Source: CBDDFN01 sp965227065 (GTDB lineage: Bacteria > Pseudomonadota > Alphaproteobacteria > SPJN01). Taken from it: a DNA stretch of 64,000 bases. Location of the stretch: contig CBDDFN010000020.1 of assembly GCA_965227065.1 (NCBI GenBank), positions 1-64,000 of the forward strand, read 5' to 3'. Both the position numbers and the translations under genes were made by a program. Each line of letters begins with the position of its first letter. The stretch's first letter is position 1. Shown in pieces: positions 9,437 through 18,091 of this stretch. A model generated the notes under the pieces. The model was not told where the DNA came from. It searched no databases and saw only the letters and a program-made list of their open reading frames with translations.

Positions 9437-11434
9437 ATGAAAAATACACTGCTTTATTCCGCGGCGGCGCTGATTGCGACGTCCGCAGCCGCCAACGCCC
9501 AGTCCATCGACTATCAGGTGATGGGCGAGATGTTCGGCGAGCCGGTGACCACCGGCGCCACGGGCGCGCCGCAGCGCTCCACCGATGTCCCGGCGACGAT
9601 GATCATCATCACCCAGGATGAGATCGCCCAGGCGCCTGAATACGACATCCCCGGCATTCTGCGCCATTACAGCGGCATTGATGTCGCCCGGTTCTCCATG
9701 GGCCAGGGTGAAGTGGGCATCCGCTCCGCCGCATCTCCTTACACGCCGCGCCTCCTGGTGCTGGTGAACGGCCGTGAAGTCTATCTCGACAGCTATGGCT
9801 ACACCGCCTGGTCGACCCTGCCGGTGAATCTGGACGAGATCCAGCAGATCGAGGTTGTCAAAGGTCCGCAATCGGCGCTGTACGGCTTCAACGCTGTGGC
9901 GGGCGTGATCAACATCATCACCCGCGACCCGGCTTATGGCGACTTCGCCAACGCCACCGCCGAAGTGGGCACGAACGGCTATCAGCAATATCGCCTGTCG
10001 GGCGGTCGCGCGCTGAATGACCAGATCGCCCTGCGCTTCAGCTATGGCCGCACCGATGGCCGCGACTTTGACGCCGAGCCTGATGCGATTGAGGCCGTGG
10101 GACTGCGTGCAGCGAATCCCGACTTTGAGCGCGAGCATTTTGCTCTGGGCGGCTCCGTGAAATTCACGGAAAATGTCGGCCTGACGTTCGAGTACACCCA
10201 GTCTCAGGCCGAAGTGCTTGAGCTGAGCTCGGTCTACACCGCCGTCGCCAATGAGTATGATCTGACATCTTATCAGGGCGAACTCGGCGCGGACACCGAC
10301 TTCGGTTACATCACGCTGAGCGCCTATCGCAATGAATCCGACATCGCCTACAGCTTTGGTGATCTGGATGGCGAACTGACGTCGTTCAAGCTGCAGGACC
10401 TGATCAAGATCGGTTCAAACGACACGCTGCGCTTCGCCGTGGAGTTCCGGACCGCCGAGACTGCGTCCTTCCCCGACACGACCGCTGGCGATCTGAACTA
10501 CGAGACCCTGGCGTTCTCGGGCATGTGGAACCACAAGTTCTCCAATAAGCTCGAGACCACGCTCGCAGTACGCTATGACATGGTGGACTGGAGCCGCGAC
10601 GGGTCGCCGAATCCGGCGCTCTATCCGTATACGCAGTCCGATTACGACGTCAGCTTCGAAGAGTTCAGCTATAACGCCGCTCTCGTCTACAAGCCCGAAG
10701 CGGGCGGTACGGTCCGTCTGTCGGCCGCGCGCGGCATTCAGGCTCCGACCATGTTCGATATGGGCTTTCTGCTGCCCGTCGGCACGGCGGTCCTGATCGG
10801 CGATCCGAACATTCAGCCGTCCATCGTGGACAATATCGAGCTCGCCTATGACCGTAATTTGTCCAATGGCGTGCAGCTGCGCACGGCCCTGTTCTGGCAG
10901 AACACCGATGATGTGAAGTCCTCCCTGGGCGGCGCACCGGACCTGTTCCCGCCGAACGCGCCGCTGCCGGCCTATCGCTTCGGCAATCGCGGTGAGTCCC
11001 GTCTGTGGGGCTTTGAGGGCTCGCTGGCGGGCATGATCGGCGAGACTGTCGATTGGGATCTGAGCTACACCTACAAGTCGGTGGAAGACGATCTGGCGCC
11101 GTTCCCGACCACTACGCTGACGGATTTCGAGGGCATCACGCCCGAGCATACCGTCAACGCCCATCTGGGCTGGACGTCCGGTCGCCTGAGCCTGGATGGC
11201 TATGCCAACTATGTCTCTGACACGGTGATGCCGTTCCAGCCGGTCTTCGGCGCCGTCGCATCGCGGGATATCGACGGTCACATCTCCTTCTCCGGTCGGG
11301 CCAGCTATGAGCTGACCGACAATCTGGACCTCAGCCTGACGGCCCAGAACGTCAATTTCGGTGATGGCGAGCTGACCACGCCCGTCTATGAAACCGAGGC
11401 CCGTTACTGGGTTAGTCTGCGGGCGAATTTCTAA
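9437..11434 (+). CDS. TonB-dependent outer membrane receptor
   Basis: Receptor of 665 residues with signal peptide (SAAANAQ), plug domain (MIIITQDEIAQAPEYDIP, RLLVLVNGREVYLDS, IEVVKGPQSALYGFNAVAG) and a barrel ending in ARYWVSLRANF with terminal phenylalanine. It is shorter than the receptor at 5.2 kb and has the plug wording of vitamin B12, colicin-type and catecholate receptors. Placed between a YfiR-like protein and a methyl-accepting chemotaxis protein, it could be the outer membrane part of a signalling unit as well as a transporter. No extra N-terminal FecA-type signalling domain is visible, because the plug begins soon after the signal peptide. Confidence 0.9.
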   Translation: MKNTLLYSAAALIATSAAANAQSIDYQVMGEMFGEPVTTGATGAPQRSTDVPATMIIITQDEIAQAPEYDIPGILRHYSGIDVARFSMGQGEVGIRSAASPYTPRLLVLVNGREVYLDSYGYTAWSTLPVNLDEIQQIEVVKGPQSALYGFNAVAGVINIITRDPAYGDFANATAEVGTNGYQQYRLSGGRALNDQIALRFSYGRTDGRDFDAEPDAIEAVGLRAANPDFEREHFALGGSVKFTENVGLTFEYTQSQAEVLELSSVYTAVANEYDLTSYQGELGADTDFGYITLSAYRNESDIAYSFGDLDGELTSFKLQDLIKIGSNDTLRFAVEFRTAETASFPDTTAGDLNYETLAFSGMWNHKFSNKLETTLAVRYDMVDWSRDGSPNPALYPYTQSDYDVSFEEFSYNAALVYKPEAGGTVRLSAARGIQAPTMFDMGFLLPVGTAVLIGDPNIQPSIVDNIELAYDRNLSNGVQLRTALFWQNTDDVKSSLGGAPDLFPPNAPLPAYRFGNRGESRLWGFEGSLAGMIGETVDWDLSYTYKSVEDDLAPFPTTTLTDFEGITPEHTVNAHLGWTSGRLSLDGYANYVSDTVMPFQPVFGAVASRDIDGHISFSGRASYELTDNLDLSLTAQNVNFGDGELTTPVYETEARYWVSLRANF

Positions 11435-11447
11435 AGCCTGCCTGTTT

Positions 11448-11473
11448 CGCCGCCCCGCCACAGCGGGGCGGCG
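11448..11473. terminator. GC-rich hairpin between TonB receptor and chemoreceptor genes
   Basis: Eleven-base perfect arms CGCCGCCCCGC and GCGGGGCGGCG with a 4-base loop. No T-run follows, so it may be an attenuator or RNA-stabilising hairpin and not a full terminator. It could let the chemoreceptor be expressed at a different level from the upstream genes. Confidence 0.45.
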
Positions 11474-11570
11474 GAATTCTGCGAAGAGCATGAATAACCT
11501 ATTAAGAAGTCAGGTTTAGGTTGGTCATACCCATATGCTCGCGCTGGGATTTTAAAGGGGTCGCATACTA

Positions 11571-13265
11571 ATGTTCACGCGTCTGAGTTTTAATGACTGG
11601 CCATTTTCGCTGAAGTTCGGCGTCGCGCCGGCTTTTGCGGTTCTGGCCTTGATCGGGATCGCCTTGATGGGCGGTTTCGCCCTGAATGGCGTTGCGAACA
11701 GCCAACGCGACACGGTCGAGCGTCTGACCAATGTGATCGAACTGGACGGCCTGCGCACCGAAACCGAATCCCTGAACGCCGATGTCTACCAGACGCTGAC
11801 CGCCGTGGCGGCGGGCCGCGATGTGGATGTCTTCACCGAGTTTGAAGGCTATATGAACCGGGTCGCCGAGCTGCGCGCCAGTTTCGATGCGATTCATAAC
11901 GAAGCCGGCGGGACGAATGATGAGATTTTCGCTGACCTGGATGAGCAGCTGGAGCTGTATTCGGGCGGGCTGGAAGTGGTCGGCTCCATGCTGGAAATGG
12001 ATTTCGCCAGCGCGGTGAGCTTCATCGAACCGTTCGATGAGGTGTTCGCGCAGATGAACGCCGACATTGTCAGCCTGAGCGAGGCGGCGGTCGCTGAGGC
12101 CAATGCCCGCGCCGAGGCGGCGAACGCGTCAGCGGCGCGGACCAAGTGGATGTTCGGCATTGCAACCCTGCTTGTGGCTCTGGGCCTGACCGCTGTGGCG
12201 TTCAGCTTCGGACGCGCGGTGAGCCGCTCTGTCAAATCCATCGCCAGCGCCACCGAAAAACTGGCGGCCGGCGACTTCACGGTGGATGTCACCCATCTCA
12301 AACGCGCCGACGAGCTGGGCTCCATCGTGGCGTCGCTGGAAACCTTCCGCAATAGCGGCGAGGAAGCGGCCCGTCTGCAGGCCGAAAGCCTGCGCGCCAG
12401 CGAAGCGGAAGCCGAACGGGCCCGCAAGATCGAACAATTGGCGGCCGATTTTGACGCCGCTGTGGAACGCACGCTCGAGGCGGTGACCATGTCCGCCAGC
12501 GCGCTTCAGGAAACGGCCGAAGTGCTGGTCGGCGCGTCGTCGAACACCACCAGCCGCGCGGGCGAGGTGTCCGGTGCGGGGGCGTCCGCCTCTGAAGCGG
12601 TGGCGACGGTGGCGTCCGCCGCCGAGGAGCTCTCTGCATCGGTGTCGGAAATCGCCGCCCAGGTCGAGCGCTCCAGCGATGTGTCGGGGCAGGCGAAGGA
12701 CCGGATGGAGCGCGCCTCCACCGAGATGAGCCAGCTGACGACCGCGGCCAATGAAATCGACCAGGTGGTCAAGCTGATCTCCGATATCGCCGAACAGACG
12801 AACCTGCTCGCGCTCAATGCTACCATCGAGGCGGCGCGTGCGGGTGAGGCCGGCAAGGGCTTCGCCGTGGTCGCGAGCGAGGTGAAGACCCTGGCCGAAC
12901 AGACCGGTCGGGCCACGGGGCAGATCTCCAACCAGATCACCCAGATCCAGTCCGCCACGGGCGCCGTGGAAAGCGCCATGCAGGAAGTGCGCGGCGTGAT
13001 CGACGAGATGCTCAATGTCGCCTCGGCGATCAACGCCGCCATTGACGAGCAGCGGTCGGCCTCCACGGAAATCGCCAGCTCGGCTCAGAGCGCGGCGTCC
13101 GAGACCCAGCGTGTGTCGGCCAATATCGAGCAGGTCAGCCGTTCTGCGGACGAGACCAGCTCCCAGGCCGGCACGGTGCAGGAAACCGCCGCGACGGTCC
13201 GCCAGGAAGCGGGTGGCCTGGCCACACGCGTCCGCGATTTCCTCTCCGCGGTGCGCGCGGCATAA
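11571..13265 (+). CDS. Methyl-accepting chemotaxis protein
   Basis: Membrane chemoreceptor of 564 residues. TM1 lies at about residues 16-40 (VLALIGIALMGGFAL), a helical periplasmic domain at about 40-190, and TM2 at about 193-213 (GIATLLVALGLTAVAF). A HAMP domain follows, then a cytoplasmic signalling helical bundle whose hairpin tip is IAEQTNLLALNATIEAARAG with the adjacent GFAVVASEVKTLAEQTGRA. It would signal through CheA/CheW to flagellar or other outputs. No C-terminal CheR/CheB-tethering pentapeptide is present (it ends FLSAVRAA). It follows the YfiR-like and TonB receptor genes after a 136-base gap containing a hairpin. No che genes are nearby. The periplasmic domain shows no recognisable ligand motif. 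Confidence 0.92.
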   Translation: MFTRLSFNDWPFSLKFGVAPAFAVLALIGIALMGGFALNGVANSQRDTVERLTNVIELDGLRTETESLNADVYQTLTAVAAGRDVDVFTEFEGYMNRVAELRASFDAIHNEAGGTNDEIFADLDEQLELYSGGLEVVGSMLEMDFASAVSFIEPFDEVFAQMNADIVSLSEAAVAEANARAEAANASAARTKWMFGIATLLVALGLTAVAFSFGRAVSRSVKSIASATEKLAAGDFTVDVTHLKRADELGSIVASLETFRNSGEEAARLQAESLRASEAEAERARKIEQLAADFDAAVERTLEAVTMSASALQETAEVLVGASSNTTSRAGEVSGAGASASEAVATVASAAEELSASVSEIAAQVERSSDVSGQAKDRMERASTEMSQLTTAANEIDQVVKLISDIAEQTNLLALNATIEAARAGEAGKGFAVVASEVKTLAEQTGRATGQISNQITQIQSATGAVESAMQEVRGVIDEMLNVASAINAAIDEQRSASTEIASSAQSAASETQRVSANIEQVSRSADETSSQAGTVQETAATVRQEAGGLATRVRDFLSAVRAA

Positions 13266-13276
13266 GGGATTTGCGA

Positions 13277-13326
13277 CGGGGCCGGAGGCGGCCTGAACCT
13301 CTCGGTTTCAGGCGTGTTCGGCCCCG
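13277..13326. terminator. Stem-loop after the chemoreceptor gene
   Basis: Outer arms CGGGGCCG and CGGCCCCG and inner arms CCTGAA and TTCAGG form an imperfect stem 12 bases after the chemoreceptor stop. No clear T-run follows, so termination is only plausible. Confidence 0.35.
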
Positions 13327-13437
13327 CTGTATCAAAGGTGAGAAAAGCGCAGTCAGGACGCTTGCCAAGCTGACAAGCCTTGGCTAGTTTCCGCGCCTCG
13401 CCGACAGGGACGCCCAGCGCCCCCAACGACGAAACAG

Positions 13438-13514
13438 GCGCCGGTAGCTCAGCTGGATAGAGCACCAGACTACGAATCTGGGGGTCGGGGGTTCGAATCC
13501 TCCCCGGCGCGCCA
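13438..13514 (+). tRNA. tRNA-Arg(ACG)
   Basis: A full 77-base cloverleaf: acceptor GCGCCGG pairing with CCGGCGC, D-arm GCTCAGCTGGATAGAGC, anticodon stem CCAGA/TCTGG around loop CTACGAA (anticodon ACG, read as ICG after deamination), T-arm with GTTCGAATC, discriminator G and an encoded CCA end. No integrase or repeated 3' end is seen next to it, so there is no sign that it is used as an attachment site. Confidence 0.95.
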
Positions 13515-13693
13515 TTCTTCCCAAGATCATCAAACGCAGTTTTCGGTGCGTCCCGTGTGGAGCTGTGAGGCTCCATTCGCCGTGCGACACAGATCTGAGA
13601 GCCGGAAGTTCGCGGGCCCTCAGCGGTCCCATAACTCACAATGCGCCCAGGGACCTGGGCCTCTTTCAGACTGCGCGCGATCAGTTAAGCGCG

Positions 13694-14263
13694 TCAGCGT
13701 GTGCGCTTCAGCGTTTCCGCCAATCTCTTCCTCGCCCGGTAGAGTCGGTTCTCGACCGCCTTTTCCGTCAGGCCGAGTTCTTTGGCGGCTTCGGCCATAG
13801 TGAGGCCTTCCAAGGCGGTGAGAATGAGCGGTGTCTTGAGACCGTCCGGCAAAGCGCTGATCGCTTCTCTTGCCCGTTCCAGCTCATCGCGCTCTGTCGT
13901 AACGCGTTCGGGGTCGGCGGCCTCGTGCGGAGCGTCCAGCTGGACGCCGGAGTTTGCGACCGGGCTGAGGGTGATCCAGCGACGGACGCGCGCCTTGCGC
14001 TGTTCGTCGCGGCACTTGTTGCGCACGATGGTGCGCATCCATGTCTCGAAAGGATAAGCGGGATCATAGCTGCGCAGCGACCGCCAGGCTGAAACGAAAG
14101 CCTGCTGGACCATGTCGTAGGCGAGGTCGTCATTGCCGATATGACGGCAAGCGAAGCGGTACAGCGGCTGCTTGGTCCGGCGCATGAGCAGCGTGAAGGC
14201 CCGGTCCTCGCCAGCAAGCGCCCTGGCCGCCAGATCGCCGTCCGATGCATCTGCGTCCTGCAT
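13694..14263 (-). CDS. ECF-type RNA polymerase sigma factor (CnrH-like)
   Basis: Extracytoplasmic-function sigma factor of 189 residues, close to the 191 of CnrH. Region 2 is visible as DMVQQAFVSAWRSL and FETWMRTIVRNKCRDEQRK; region 4 as LTALEGLTMAEAAKELG then LTEKAVENRLYRARKRL. Its ATG overlaps the stop of the upstream sensor gene by one base (TGATG), so translation is coupled. Gene order Y-X-sigma on one transcript matches cnrYXH/nccYXN of Cupriavidus-type metal systems. It probably activates both divergent promoters at 15.04-15.14 kb, which share a sequence motif. The function in copper efflux control is inferred from position, not from the protein itself. Confidence 0.88.
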   Translation of the reverse strand: MQDADASDGDLAARALAGEDRAFTLLMRRTKQPLYRFACRHIGNDDLAYDMVQQAFVSAWRSLRSYDPAYPFETWMRTIVRNKCRDEQRKARVRRWITLSPVANSGVQLDAPHEAADPERVTTERDELERAREAISALPDGLKTPLILTALEGLTMAEAAKELGLTEKAVENRLYRARKRLAETLKRTR

Positions 14264-14703
14264 CACTGCCCGGTCTGTGTCAGGGTCGCCGTAACGGTAG
14301 CGTCAAAGCGCGCCTGCTGCTCGGCAGTAAGCACCTCGCGCATTTCAAGGACGAAGACGATGGTTTCGCGCTGGAGCGCGCCCATGGCGCCGTGAAAGTC
14401 CTCGATCGCGGACTGGACCTCGTCGGTATAGGCCTTGTCCGCGTCAATCGCTGCAGCGAGGCGCGCATTGGCAGCCTGCATCTCGTTTTCCAGGGCGCGG
14501 CGTCGTGATTGATAGCGCGCCTCGATTTCGGCGATCGCTTCGGCCTGCTCTGATGAAAGCTCAAGCTCGCGATGGACCATCTGATGGAGCGACGGGCCGC
14601 TATCGGCTGGCGCGAAATAGTGAGTGACGCACCAGGCCCCGAGGGCGCCGGCGGCGAGGGCCAGGACGACGCAGAGCCCTTGATAAAAGCCGAGCTTGCT
14701 CAT
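14263..14703 (-). CDS. Periplasmic metal sensor, CnrX/NccX-like
   Basis: Membrane-anchored sensor of 146 residues (CnrX has 148). An N-terminal signal anchor lies at about residues 8-26 (LCVVLALAAGALGAW), followed by a four-helix hooked hairpin. Candidate ligands are His40 and His44 in LHQMVH, Glu61, and His104/Met107 in FHGAMG. These lie at positions like the His42, His46, Glu63, His119 and Met123 ligands I recall for CnrX, though the last pair is spaced by three here. It overlaps both neighbours (ATGA with the upstream anti-sigma gene at 14700-14703, TGATG with the sigma gene). Expected role: on binding periplasmic metal it makes the Y protein release the sigma factor. Metal identity (copper) is inferred from the adjacent Cus/Cop genes. 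Confidence 0.75.
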   Translation of the reverse strand: MSKLGFYQGLCVVLALAAGALGAWCVTHYFAPADSGPSLHQMVHRELELSSEQAEAIAEIEARYQSRRRALENEMQAANARLAAAIDADKAYTDEVQSAIEDFHGAMGALQRETIVFVLEMREVLTAEQQARFDATVTATLTQTGQ

Positions 14704-15011
14704 TGCGGCGAACCTCCAAGCAGCGTCGAAGGGGCGTATGGCGCCGATGCCGAGAAGGCGCTCATGGGGCCCGCCGCGCCCGAACTCTGAAGGCTGGTTG
14801 CGCCGATTACAGCTCCGATGAGGAGGGCGATAAGGATCGCCGCTGCAGGACTGGTCAGAATCTGGACAGGCCCTCCGAACGTCCACTGCCCCGTCTGAGT
14901 GTCGGGCCTCTGCTCGTCGATACGCGCCCAGACCTCAGCCTCCATTGCGGTGAGGTCAGCCGTCGCCGGTTCTTCGCCGATCTTTTTGAGTACGCGGTCG
15001 ATGTCTGTCAT
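14700..15011 (-). CDS. Small membrane anti-sigma factor, CnrY-like
   Basis: Protein of 103 residues with an acidic, soluble N-terminal half (TDIDRVLKKIGEEPATADL, AMEAEVWARIDEQR), one membrane segment at about residues 52-72 (LTSPAAAILIALLIGAVIGA) and a short Ser/Ala/Pro-rich periplasmic tail. This topology and size fit CnrY-type anti-sigma factors (about 95 residues), whose N-terminus holds the sigma factor. The ATG at 15011 has AGGAG at good spacing. It is the first gene of the three-gene set, 32 bases below its putative ECF promoter. Sequence similarity in this family is weak, so the call leans on size, topology and order. Confidence 0.68.
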   Translation of the reverse strand: MTDIDRVLKKIGEEPATADLTAMEAEVWARIDEQRPDTQTGQWTFGGPVQILTSPAAAILIALLIGAVIGATSLQSSGAAGPMSAFSASAPYAPSTLLGGSPQ

Positions 15012-15039
15012 CGCGCGGCTCCTATTGGTGATCATGCCC

Positions 15040-15069
15040 ATTATACGCACGCCAGCGCGCCTTCCCTCA
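15040..15069 (-). promoter_or_regulatory. Predicted ECF promoter of the YXH operon
   Basis: Reading on the minus strand: TGAGGGAAG (15069-15061), 12 bases, then GCGTA (15048-15044), 32 bases before the ATG of the Y gene. The same motif and spacing occur in mirror orientation before the efflux operon. A TATAAT hexamer overlaps the downstream box (15045-15040), so this promoter might also be read by a housekeeping sigma factor, giving basal expression of the sensor genes. Prediction from sequence only. Confidence 0.6.
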
Positions 15070-15112
15070 AACTCATTGCAGATCAGATCTGTGCCGGTTT
15101 CTGTGAGCCCGG

Positions 15113-15138
15113 TGAGGGAAGCGCACTTCCAGCGCGTA
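15113..15138 (+). promoter_or_regulatory. Predicted ECF promoter of the efflux operon
   Basis: TGAGGGAAG (15113-15121), 12 bases, then GCGTA (15134-15138), 30 bases before ATG 15169. Identical boxes and identical spacing are found in the opposite orientation at 15069-15044. Unlike that copy, this one has no TATAAT, so the efflux operon may depend wholly on the ECF sigma factor. Prediction from sequence only. Confidence 0.62.
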
Positions 15139-15168
15139 GAGAGAGTGAAACGCACAGGATGAACTCTC

Positions 15169-16359
15169 ATGCTGATACTCGCCACGCTCGCCGCCACCCT
15201 TTCTGCGACGCCCGCTCCCGCGCTGGCCGACTTGAGCGCGCGCCTTGACGAGCACCCGGCGCTCGCCGCTCTTGCGGTCGAGGCCGAGGCGCGTCGCCTT
15301 GAGGGGCATAGCCGTCTCGGCCTGCCAAACCCAAGCATTGCGCTCGGCGTGAACAATGTGCCGGTGAACGACCCGTTCCAGTTCGACGAATACCTGCCGA
15401 GCTCGAAATCGGTCACGGTGACCCAGGCCTTGCCCAGCCGTGGGCTGCGCCAGGCCCGCACGGCTGCTGACGAAGCCCGCGCTTCCATCGCGCTGACCAT
15501 GATGGGCATGCGCCGCGACCAGCTTGAAGCGGCGCTCCACGTGTCGCTCCGCGAGATCGATGCGGCCGACACTATCGAACAGCTCGTCGCCCGCCAGCTT
15601 GCAGTCTACGACGACCTTGCTGAGGTGCTTGAAAGCGCTGCCGCCACGGGCGAAAGCCGGTTCGCCGCGCTGGCCGATATCGATGCGGAGCGCGCCGCCG
15701 CCGACACGACCGCCGCGGACGCCGCCCGCATGGCGGCCCAGGCGCGCAGTCGGCTGGAAAGCCTGGTGGGCGCTGTCGACACCGCGCCGCGTCTTGAGAC
15801 CATCGAACCGCCGATGAGCGACGAGCCGCTCCGCTTTCACGCGGTCGCTTTGGCAGAGGCTCAGGCGCGTGCCGCTGAGGCGGGTGTCGAAATCCGCGAG
15901 CGCGATTTCGACCTCGGCTACGAAGTGTCGGTCAGCTATTTCCAGCGTGAATCAGGAGCGATGTTCGAGGGCGATGACTGGGTTTCGGCGCGCGTCGGTG
16001 TGTCGATCCCGCTCTGGTCGCGGTGGAATCAGCAGCCTGCACTGGAGGCCGCGCGCCGTGATGCGGACGCCGCCGCGCTGAGGACCGCAGACGCCAGACG
16101 CAACGCGCTTGATGAATACCGCGCGGCGACGGCGGCGTTCGCGTCGGCCCTTCGCTCACGCAGCGCACTGGAAGGGCGCATTGAAGCCCTTCAGGCGCTC
16201 GCCGCCGCCGCACAGCGCGAGTACGAGACCGGCTATGGGGATCTGCGCCCGGTTCTCGAAGCGCGCGCAAGTGCGCTCGAGGTTGAGATCCGCATGCTTC
16301 AGCAGGAACTGGAGGCCGACCGCGCGGCCGCTCGCATGAACGCCATTACGCTGGATTGA
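15169..16359 (+). CDS. TolC-family outer membrane efflux protein (CusC/CzcC-like)
   Basis: Outer membrane channel of a heavy-metal efflux system, 396 residues, similar in size to CzcC/CnrC. It has a signal peptide (ATPAPALA), LGLPNPSIALGVNNVPV as the conserved first repeat, TVTQALPSRGLRQARTAADE, and second-repeat elements VSIPLWSRWNQQPALEAA and YETGYGDLRPVLEARASAL, with long Ala/Arg/Glu-rich helices between. First gene of the operon 15.17-22.95 kb, 4 bases before the fusion-protein gene. It would join the periplasmic fusion protein and the RND pump to form an exit duct. Confidence 0.85.
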   Translation: MLILATLAATLSATPAPALADLSARLDEHPALAALAVEAEARRLEGHSRLGLPNPSIALGVNNVPVNDPFQFDEYLPSSKSVTVTQALPSRGLRQARTAADEARASIALTMMGMRRDQLEAALHVSLREIDAADTIEQLVARQLAVYDDLAEVLESAAATGESRFAALADIDAERAAADTTAADAARMAAQARSRLESLVGAVDTAPRLETIEPPMSDEPLRFHAVALAEAQARAAEAGVEIRERDFDLGYEVSVSYFQRESGAMFEGDDWVSARVGVSIPLWSRWNQQPALEAARRDADAAALRTADARRNALDEYRAATAAFASALRSRSALEGRIEALQALAAAAQREYETGYGDLRPVLEARASALEVEIRMLQQELEADRAAARMNAITLD

Positions 16360-16363
16360 TCCG

Positions 16364-18091
16364 ATGAAACGCACACTGCTCATGCTGTCGGCGGCGATCG
16401 CCGTTCTGGCCGCGCCTGCGCCGATCCTTGGCGCGGCGACGGTCGCTCACGCGCAATCGCTTGAGGCCGGATCGTCTCAGGAAGGCGAGCAGCGCTACAC
16501 CTGTCCGATGCATCCTCATTACATCTCGGACGACCCGGGAAGTTGTCCGATCTGCGGGATGGACCTGGTTCCCGTGGACAGTGGCGGCGCGGACGCCGGA
16601 ATGGGGAATTCGGCCGGCGCCGATCCAACTGTGACGATCTCTTCCGCCATGCTCCAGACTGTGGGCGTGCGGATCGCCGAGGTCGAACGCGCCGAGTTCG
16701 GGGGGCGTATCGAAGCGTTCGCCCAGATCGCCGCTGATGAGCGGCTCCAGTCGGCTGTCTCCACTCGCACGCCGGGCTGGATCGAACGGCTCCATGTGCG
16801 CGCTGTCGGCGAGGAAGTGAGCGACGGTGATCTGCTGTTCGAGCTCTACAGCCCCGATCTCGTGGCGGCGCAGATGGATTATTTCTCGGCGCGCGCCTCC
16901 AATTCGCGTCGCGCCGAGGCGGCGCTGACCCGGCTGGCGGCGCTCGGCATGGGGCCCGTCGCAATCGCTCGCATGCGCGAGCGCGGTGAGCCCCTGCGCC
17001 TCGTGCCGGTGTTCGCCGAACGCGACGGCGTGGTGTCCGAGCTCGTCGTCGCAGAAGGCGATTATCTGCGGGTCGGCGCGGACGTGCTGACGCTGCAGGA
17101 CTATTCAACCGTCTGGGTGATCGCCGAGGCGCCGCAAAGCGACCTGGTGCACCTGGGCGAGGGGCAGCGCGCCGATGTGCGGCTGGCCCGCGGCGGAGCG
17201 GCGGTCACCGGCGAGGTGGACTATATCTATCCGACCTTTGATGCGCGCACCCGGACAGGCCGCGTGCGAGTTATCGTGCCCAACCCGTCCGGCGCGCTGC
17301 GCCCCGGCGCGTTCGCCAGCGTCACGTTTGCGGGCGATATCGAGCGACGTCTCGCGGTCCCCACTGAAGCCGTGCTCTACAGCGAGGATGGCGCGCGTGT
17401 CGTCGTGGCGCTCGGCGGGGGGCGGTTCGAGCCGCGTGCGGTCGAGACGGGGATGAGCGAAAACGGCTTCACCGAGGTGAGACGCGGTCTGTCCGAGGGC
17501 GAGACCATCGTCGCCTCGGGCCAGTTTCTGATTGATAGCGAAAGCCGCTTGCGGGAGAGCTTCGCGCGCATGCAGAGCGCAGACACAGCCATGAGCGCGC
17601 TTGAGCTGTCCGAAGCCGAGTTCGCCATGGTGGATCATGTCGTAGACGCTGCCCTGTATGTCCACGAGGCGCTTCGTGACGGCTACGACGTTCAGCCGGC
17701 TTTCTTCCAGCCTGCGATCGACGCGGCAGACATAATCGTGGAACGCTATCCAGGACGTCTGGGCATGATCATGGAGCAGTCGGTCACGGCGCTGCAAGAC
17801 CTGGCCGAGGCGCGGACGCCATCCGAGCTTCAAGGCGGCCTGGACGACCTGGTGGAGACAATCCGCCCCTGGCTGATGAGCCGTCCGCAACGTTATCAAG
17901 CGCTTGGCCTGTCGGTCTATGAAGCGGACGGGCGCGCCTGGCTTGAGGCCGGGACCGCAAGGCCGTTCAACCCCTACGGCGATGAAGACGCGAGACGGGT
18001 GACGTGGCCAGAAGCCGCGGCGGAGCGTGAACAAGCCGAAGGCATGAGCGAAGACGCAATGCGCGCCGGAGGTGGTCATGCAAACCACTGA
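16364..18091 (+). CDS. Periplasmic adaptor (membrane fusion) protein, CusB-like, with heavy-metal-binding domain
   Basis: RND adaptor of 575 residues. After a signal peptide (TVAHAQ) comes a heavy-metal-binding module of the YTCPMHP...CPICGMDL type (residues about 44-70). The lipoyl/barrel-sandwich part follows (TRTPGWIERLHVRAVGEEV, LFELYSPDLVAAQMDYFSA), then beta-barrel and membrane-proximal domains (VIAEAPQSDLVHLGEGQ, IYPTFDARTRTGRVRV) and a C-terminal DUF3347-like helical region (about 440-560) with Met/His residues and a GGHANH tail. The extra N- and C-terminal metal modules are typical of copper/silver adaptors. Its 3' end overlaps the pump gene by 14 bases. Confidence 0.88.
   Translation: MKRTLLMLSAAIAVLAAPAPILGAATVAHAQSLEAGSSQEGEQRYTCPMHPHYISDDPGSCPICGMDLVPVDSGGADAGMGNSAGADPTVTISSAMLQTVGVRIAEVERAEFGGRIEAFAQIAADERLQSAVSTRTPGWIERLHVRAVGEEVSDGDLLFELYSPDLVAAQMDYFSARASNSRRAEAALTRLAALGMGPVAIARMRERGEPLRLVPVFAERDGVVSELVVAEGDYLRVGADVLTLQDYSTVWVIAEAPQSDLVHLGEGQRADVRLARGGAAVTGEVDYIYPTFDARTRTGRVRVIVPNPSGALRPGAFASVTFAGDIERRLAVPTEAVLYSEDGARVVVALGGGRFEPRAVETGMSENGFTEVRRGLSEGETIVASGQFLIDSESRLRESFARMQSADTAMSALELSEAEFAMVDHVVDAALYVHEALRDGYDVQPAFFQPAIDAADIIVERYPGRLGMIMEQSVTALQDLAEARTPSELQGGLDDLVETIRPWLMSRPQRYQALGLSVYEADGRAWLEAGTARPFNPYGDEDARRVTWPEAAAEREQAEGMSEDAMRAGGGHANH

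Noticed and set aside
13438..13514. tRNA-Arg as an island attachment site for the copper locus
   Set aside because: No integrase and no second copy of the tRNA 3' end was found on the far side of the locus.
15117..15138. Classical GGAAC / CGTC ECF promoter before the efflux operon
   Set aside because: Spacing is too short for that consensus; the duplicated TGAGGGAAG-N12-GCGTA motif explains the region better.
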